A stretch of 64,000 nucleotides of DNA, from the NCBI GenBank assembly GCA_011634665.1, contig WAEK01000006.1, forward strand, positions 2,300,001 through 2,364,000, given 5' to 3'. Below the pieces are notes generated by a model. The model saw nothing but the letters and a program-made list of their open reading frames with translations. It made no database searches and was not told the origin of the DNA. Origin of the DNA: Mortierella sp. BCC40632 (Eukaryota > Mortierellomycota > Mortierellomycetes > Mortierellales > Mortierellaceae). The translations under genes were made by a program, and so were the position numbers. Of the stretch, positions 60,374-64,000 are shown one piece after another; within the stretch, counting starts at the first letter, position 1, and each line of letters begins with the position of its first letter.

Positions 60374-62857
60374 ATGACAACTCCCAAGGCTGCTCCGGTC
60401 CATGCCAGGGCTGCCTCTTTCCTCGCTGCTGTTGCTATCGCACTCGTCTCCGGCACCCCCTACCTCTATTCGACCTATGCCAACCAGCTCACAACACAAC
60501 TTGTCCTGACTGCAGTGCAATCCAATGTAGGTTGTGTCCCTCCTCCTTTCTCCTCCTTCTCCTCCTCTTTCTCCATCCGTTGTTCTAGGACACGATTGAT
60601 CTACGACTAGTCCATTGGTTGAGCTGTGCAACCGCCTCCCTTTCTCTCGTCTGATGAGTAGATCGACTACTCGTCCTAAAGCTCGTCAACGGTGACCACT
60701 CATTCTATCCCTGTCTGTCTGCCTCTTTTCTTTTTTTTTTTTTTTTTTATCGAATTACAGCTAGTTGCCGCCGGCATTCATTATGGTCTGTTCCTATCAG
60801 GTAACGGTTCGCTGGCCTATAATTCATCCGTAAAACCCGATTGCTCCTCTCTTTGACTCCTGACGAAAGAGGAGATCAGGCATTTTTTTTTCTCGCAGTT
60901 GTCATGGTCCTTTTTTTTTTTTTTTTCACAGGAGATATCGGAAAAAAAAAAAAAAAAATAACTCACTGAGTGTATTTCAAACACACATACACACCCCTCT
61001 CTGCTTTTCTTAGGGCCTATCTTTGGCCGTCTTGCTGACCATCGTGGACCACGAGCGTAAGTCTCTTTACCACTTCTTGGCTCCCCCTCCCATCTCTCTC
61101 TATCTCTCTCTCTCTTCCCCGCATAGCGGAGTCTCCTCTACCCGACATGATCTGTCGAAATGATGCAGATCAATGACACCATCTATGGCTCGTTACCCAA
61201 CCCAACCCAATGGTGAAGCAAGATTGGTAGTCGGGACGAGATCGCAGATAGACAGACAGAAAAAAAAAAACGTGCTCGCCAGGATAGGATGTGGCCACTT
61301 ACCCAAGAATAACAACAGATTTCTGGGATGCCGGGATGCAGCCTGTGCGTCAGAAAGGACCTGCACAAGAACAAAGGATGTGCTGGGGGTGGGGTTCTTG
61401 TCATGCGAGTTCTGGATAGACTGCAGGAGGAGAGGCAAAGGAAGAAAAGAGGGGAGAAAGAAGAAGAGGAGGAGAGGTCTGTGTCGATTCGCATTGCATA
61501 TGGGATTCGCATCTCTCTTTCCCCCCCGTGTGACCCAAATCGGGCGGGACACGAACAGTCCATGAACTGGACCTTCAAACACATTTCTTCCCAGGACGAA
61601 TATTATTGTTTAGAGACACGGACAAGGAAGACACTCGCAACCCCTGCGCGGCCTTCTTGCCCACTCGTCGTGCACTCTCTCTCTCTCTCGCTCTCTCGCT
61701 CTCACGCGACCCTCTCCAGATTAGGTGTACTGACAAGTGACCACATTGTGAACACATACACACACTTTCTCTCCCTTCTTAATGGCTCTTGTTTCTTCTA
61801 GGTCTGGCATGTTTTCCGCAGGTCTGCTTATGACCGGTTACGCGGGCCTCTCGCTGACGTACGCGGGTACATTCCAGCCTTACGGGTTTTTCACGGCCTT
61901 TTTTTTCTTGGTCCTGATCGGCATGGGTTCCCAGGCCGGATTCATGACTGCTGTCAGTACCAATGCCCATAACTTCCAATCGGCACGTGGTCTGGCCATG
62001 GGTATCCCCATCGGTGCCTTTGGTCTCTCAGCACTTCTCTTTGCACAAATCAACAACCTGTTCTTCAAGGACAACACTCGAGGGTTCCTACTCTTTGTCT
62101 CTCTTGCGATTGGTAGCACAATCTTTGTTTCGTTGCTCTTTCTCCGTGTGTTCCCTGCACATCATGAAGTTCCTACGGAACCTACAGTCAATGCCGAGAT
62201 CGCTGTTGCCCACCCGGGCCCCGAACCGGACTGCGATACTACGGACGACGTCATGACCGAAAGAAGGGCCCATCACCCTACTGAGCAGGATCGACTCTTG
62301 CCCTCAAAGAACACAACCATTGCCACTCCCTCGAACCACGGTAGCATTAATCACTCCAACCATGGTAGTTTCCACAACCAGAATGATCATGCTGTTTCCG
62401 AGCCACTACCCTCAGGACCAGCCTTGTTCCGTACCAATACCGTGGCACAATTGTTGTTGATCAGTATCATGCTCTTGTCAGGACCTGGTTTGATGTATGT
62501 GGCCAATGCAGGCAACGTGATTCGATCAATCTATCGTGATCACCTAGAGGACCCCTCTACTCCCCCGACAGCCGAAGACCTTCTTCGATTACAACAACTT
62601 CAAAACTATCACGTCTCGTTGATCAGTCTTTGTTCCTGTCTTGGACGAGTGACCACAGGATTGATGTCTGATATGGGCAAACGAGGTCAGGGACAATGGT
62701 GGGGAATTCGAAGGATCGGATTCTTGTTGTATGCAGGTGTCTGTGTCTGGATCGGTCAGGCTCTTGGAGCGAGCGTGCATAACATTGGAGATCTACCCCT
62801 GGTCTCGGCCTTTGTTGGTCTGGGCTACGGTAGTGTTTTCGGTAAGTGTTGGCCCGA

Positions 62858-62889
<32 letters not shown>

Positions 62890-63458
62890 GTTTTTGTTTT
62901 TGTTGTTGTTGTTGTTCTATGTCTGTGTCTGTGTACACAGTGTTCATTCATGGAAAGGAATGCAAAAAGTGGGGAATCGCCACTTGTTTTAGAAAAAAAA
63001 AAAGATCCTGATTCTCGTCTCTTCCTCACCTCTCTTTTAGGAGTCTCGCCTACCATTGTGAGCGAATGGTTCGGGGTATCAGCTTTTGGAACCAACTGGT
63101 ATGACGATTGAATTGACTAGCCCTCGTTTTCATCATGATCTGCTTCTCCTCTGTCTGCCTTTAACAGCGACCCTCTTTTTGTGCGTCTCTAACGGTCCCA
63201 TTCCATTCTCTCTCTCTCTCACACACACACTTTCAACACAACAGGGGTTGGATCTCTGTCGCCCCTGCTCTAGGTGGTCAGGTCTTTAGCTTGATTTTTG
63301 GCTACATCTACGATCAAGAGGCCCAACATGAGCATTCATTGGAGTGCTTTGGAGTCGAGTGTTTCCATACCTCGTTTGTCCTGGGTACCATCTGCAGTTT
63401 CACGGGAATTGTCGTGTTGATGTACCTTTCCTTCAAGACACGCACACTGGCCCATTGA
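60374..63458 (+). CDS. Major facilitator superfamily transporter, Mch1-like
   Basis: Six exons join in frame: 60374-60526, 60761-60800, 61014-61056, 61802-62841, 63041-63098 and 63245-63458. The product is 515 aa. About twelve membrane spans are expected. The first carries SGTPYLYSTYANQL, typical of the Mch1/nodulin-like branch. The inter-helix 2-3 MFS signature is visible as GPIFGRLADHRGPRA. Other features are GMGSQAGFMTAVSTNAHNF with ARGLAMGIPIGAFGLSALLF, a hydrophilic central loop (about 205-290) with a DRLLPS motif, and CSCLGRVTTGLMSDMGKRG in the second half. Yeast Mch1 is a vacuolar monocarboxylate-permease homologue whose substrate is unproven. Intron 3 is 745 nt, far longer than the others in this gene. 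The ATG at 60374 is the first in frame and gives a short cytosolic N-terminus. Confidence 0.88.
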
Positions 63459-63753
63459 TTCGCTCTAGGATCTGCCTACCTCTTTCTCTCTCTCCTCTCT
63501 TTCTCCCGCGTCTCCTTTCATCCCTCCTTTTCCCTTTTTTTTGAAACAATATAGAAAAAAAAAAACGCTAGTATGTGGGACCGTCAGGAAACTCATACAA
63601 ACCCCAACAGCGCTTCAGCACCCATTCTCTTCTTTCCTTTTTTTCTTTTCTTTAAAGAAAGCATGATAGCCCCATAGTGATATCATTTTTATAATTCAGT
63701 CCGATAAAGAATCCTTTTTTTTTTTCTTCTTCTTCTCTCCAAACAACAAATGT

Positions 63754-64000
63754 CTATTCGACATTCAATACGGGAGGGTAGGTAGGGCCAACCTGCTGAA
63801 TGACCTCATGGGCCAAGTAGTGACCCTTGGCAACAGCAGCAGCAATGTCAGCACCCTGGACCAACTTGGCAATGAAACCACCGCAGAAGGCATCACCAGC
63901 TCCGTTGCAGTCAACAATCTGGGACTCGGGGATGGGAATGATGGGGTATTCGTGAATGGTGCCATCAGCCTTGGCAACCACAGTGTTGTTGACACCCTGG
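63754..64000 (-). CDS. ADO1: Adenosine kinase, 3' end (partial)
   Basis: The last exon of a PfkB-family sugar kinase is open to the window edge, so the 5' part lies beyond 64000. It has the PfkB signature 2, IVDCNGAGDAFCGGF, where the Asp of GAGD is the catalytic base. The C-terminus (KGHYLAHEVIQQVGPTYPP) is typical of adenosine kinase, which phosphorylates adenosine to AMP and clears it for the methyl cycle. Only about 82 codons are visible. Another PfkB kinase is possible but less likely given the end motif. Confidence 0.88.
   Translation of the reverse strand, partial: QGVNNTVVAKADGTIHEYPIIPIPESQIVDCNGAGDAFCGGFIAKLVQGADIAAAVAKGHYLAHEVIQQVGPTYPPVLNVE

Overview
The window is nuclear DNA of a filamentous fungus. 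The best fit is an early-diverging Mortierella-like member of Mucoromycota. That placement rests on recollection of related protein families and not on a search. The supporting signs are dense short GT-AG introns, very long homopolymer and CT/GA tracts in introns and spacers, single-copy eukaryotic housekeeping genes, and two lineage-typical variable families (an LRR receptor-like protein and an F-box protein). I rebuilt gene models from splice signals. Every model called confident keeps one reading frame across all its exon junctions.

Layout. 1-2.7 kb: low-complexity DNA with one orphan first exon on the minus strand. 2.8-4.4 kb (-): GPI14/PIG-M, the first mannosyltransferase of GPI-anchor synthesis. 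4.4-18.9 kb: an accessory region. It holds two ~0.6 kb inverted repeat arms, F-box relics, an NLR-like coiled-coil/LRR gene (-) broken by one in-frame TGA, an F-box gene (+) head-to-head with it, a 22-bp minisatellite and a set of short hairpins. 18.98-21.46 kb (-): a GC-rich island with a Pro-rich reading frame ending in an acidic stretch and a hydrophobic tail. Inside it lies a ladder of GC-rich hairpins with unrelated stems. 22.1-23.1 kb (+): a decayed C2CD5-type C2-domain gene.

23.6-29.9 kb (-): GDB1, glycogen debranching enzyme, 15 exons, 1537 aa. 29.9-35.4 kb: a long repeat-rich spacer. 35.4-36.4 kb (+): a seven-TM orphan. 37.8-41.2 kb (+): a class II eIF4E (4EHP-like) with a ~400-residue N-terminal extension. 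44.0-47.7 kb (+): a TEA/ATTS-domain transcription factor. 48.7-53.0 kb (-) and 53.6-59.3 kb (+): VPS16 and the inner-ring nucleoporin NUP155/NUP170, transcribed divergently from a 556-bp spacer. 60.4-63.5 kb (+): an MFS transporter resembling Mch1. 63.75 kb to the edge (-): the 3' end of adenosine kinase.

The housekeeping genes form no pathway; they are ordinary fungal neighbours. The part most likely to be new is the hairpin system at 17.3-20.8 kb, where repeat copies keep the stem while changing its sequence. Second is the NLR-like receptor with its TGA. No tRNA, rRNA or CRISPR array was seen.
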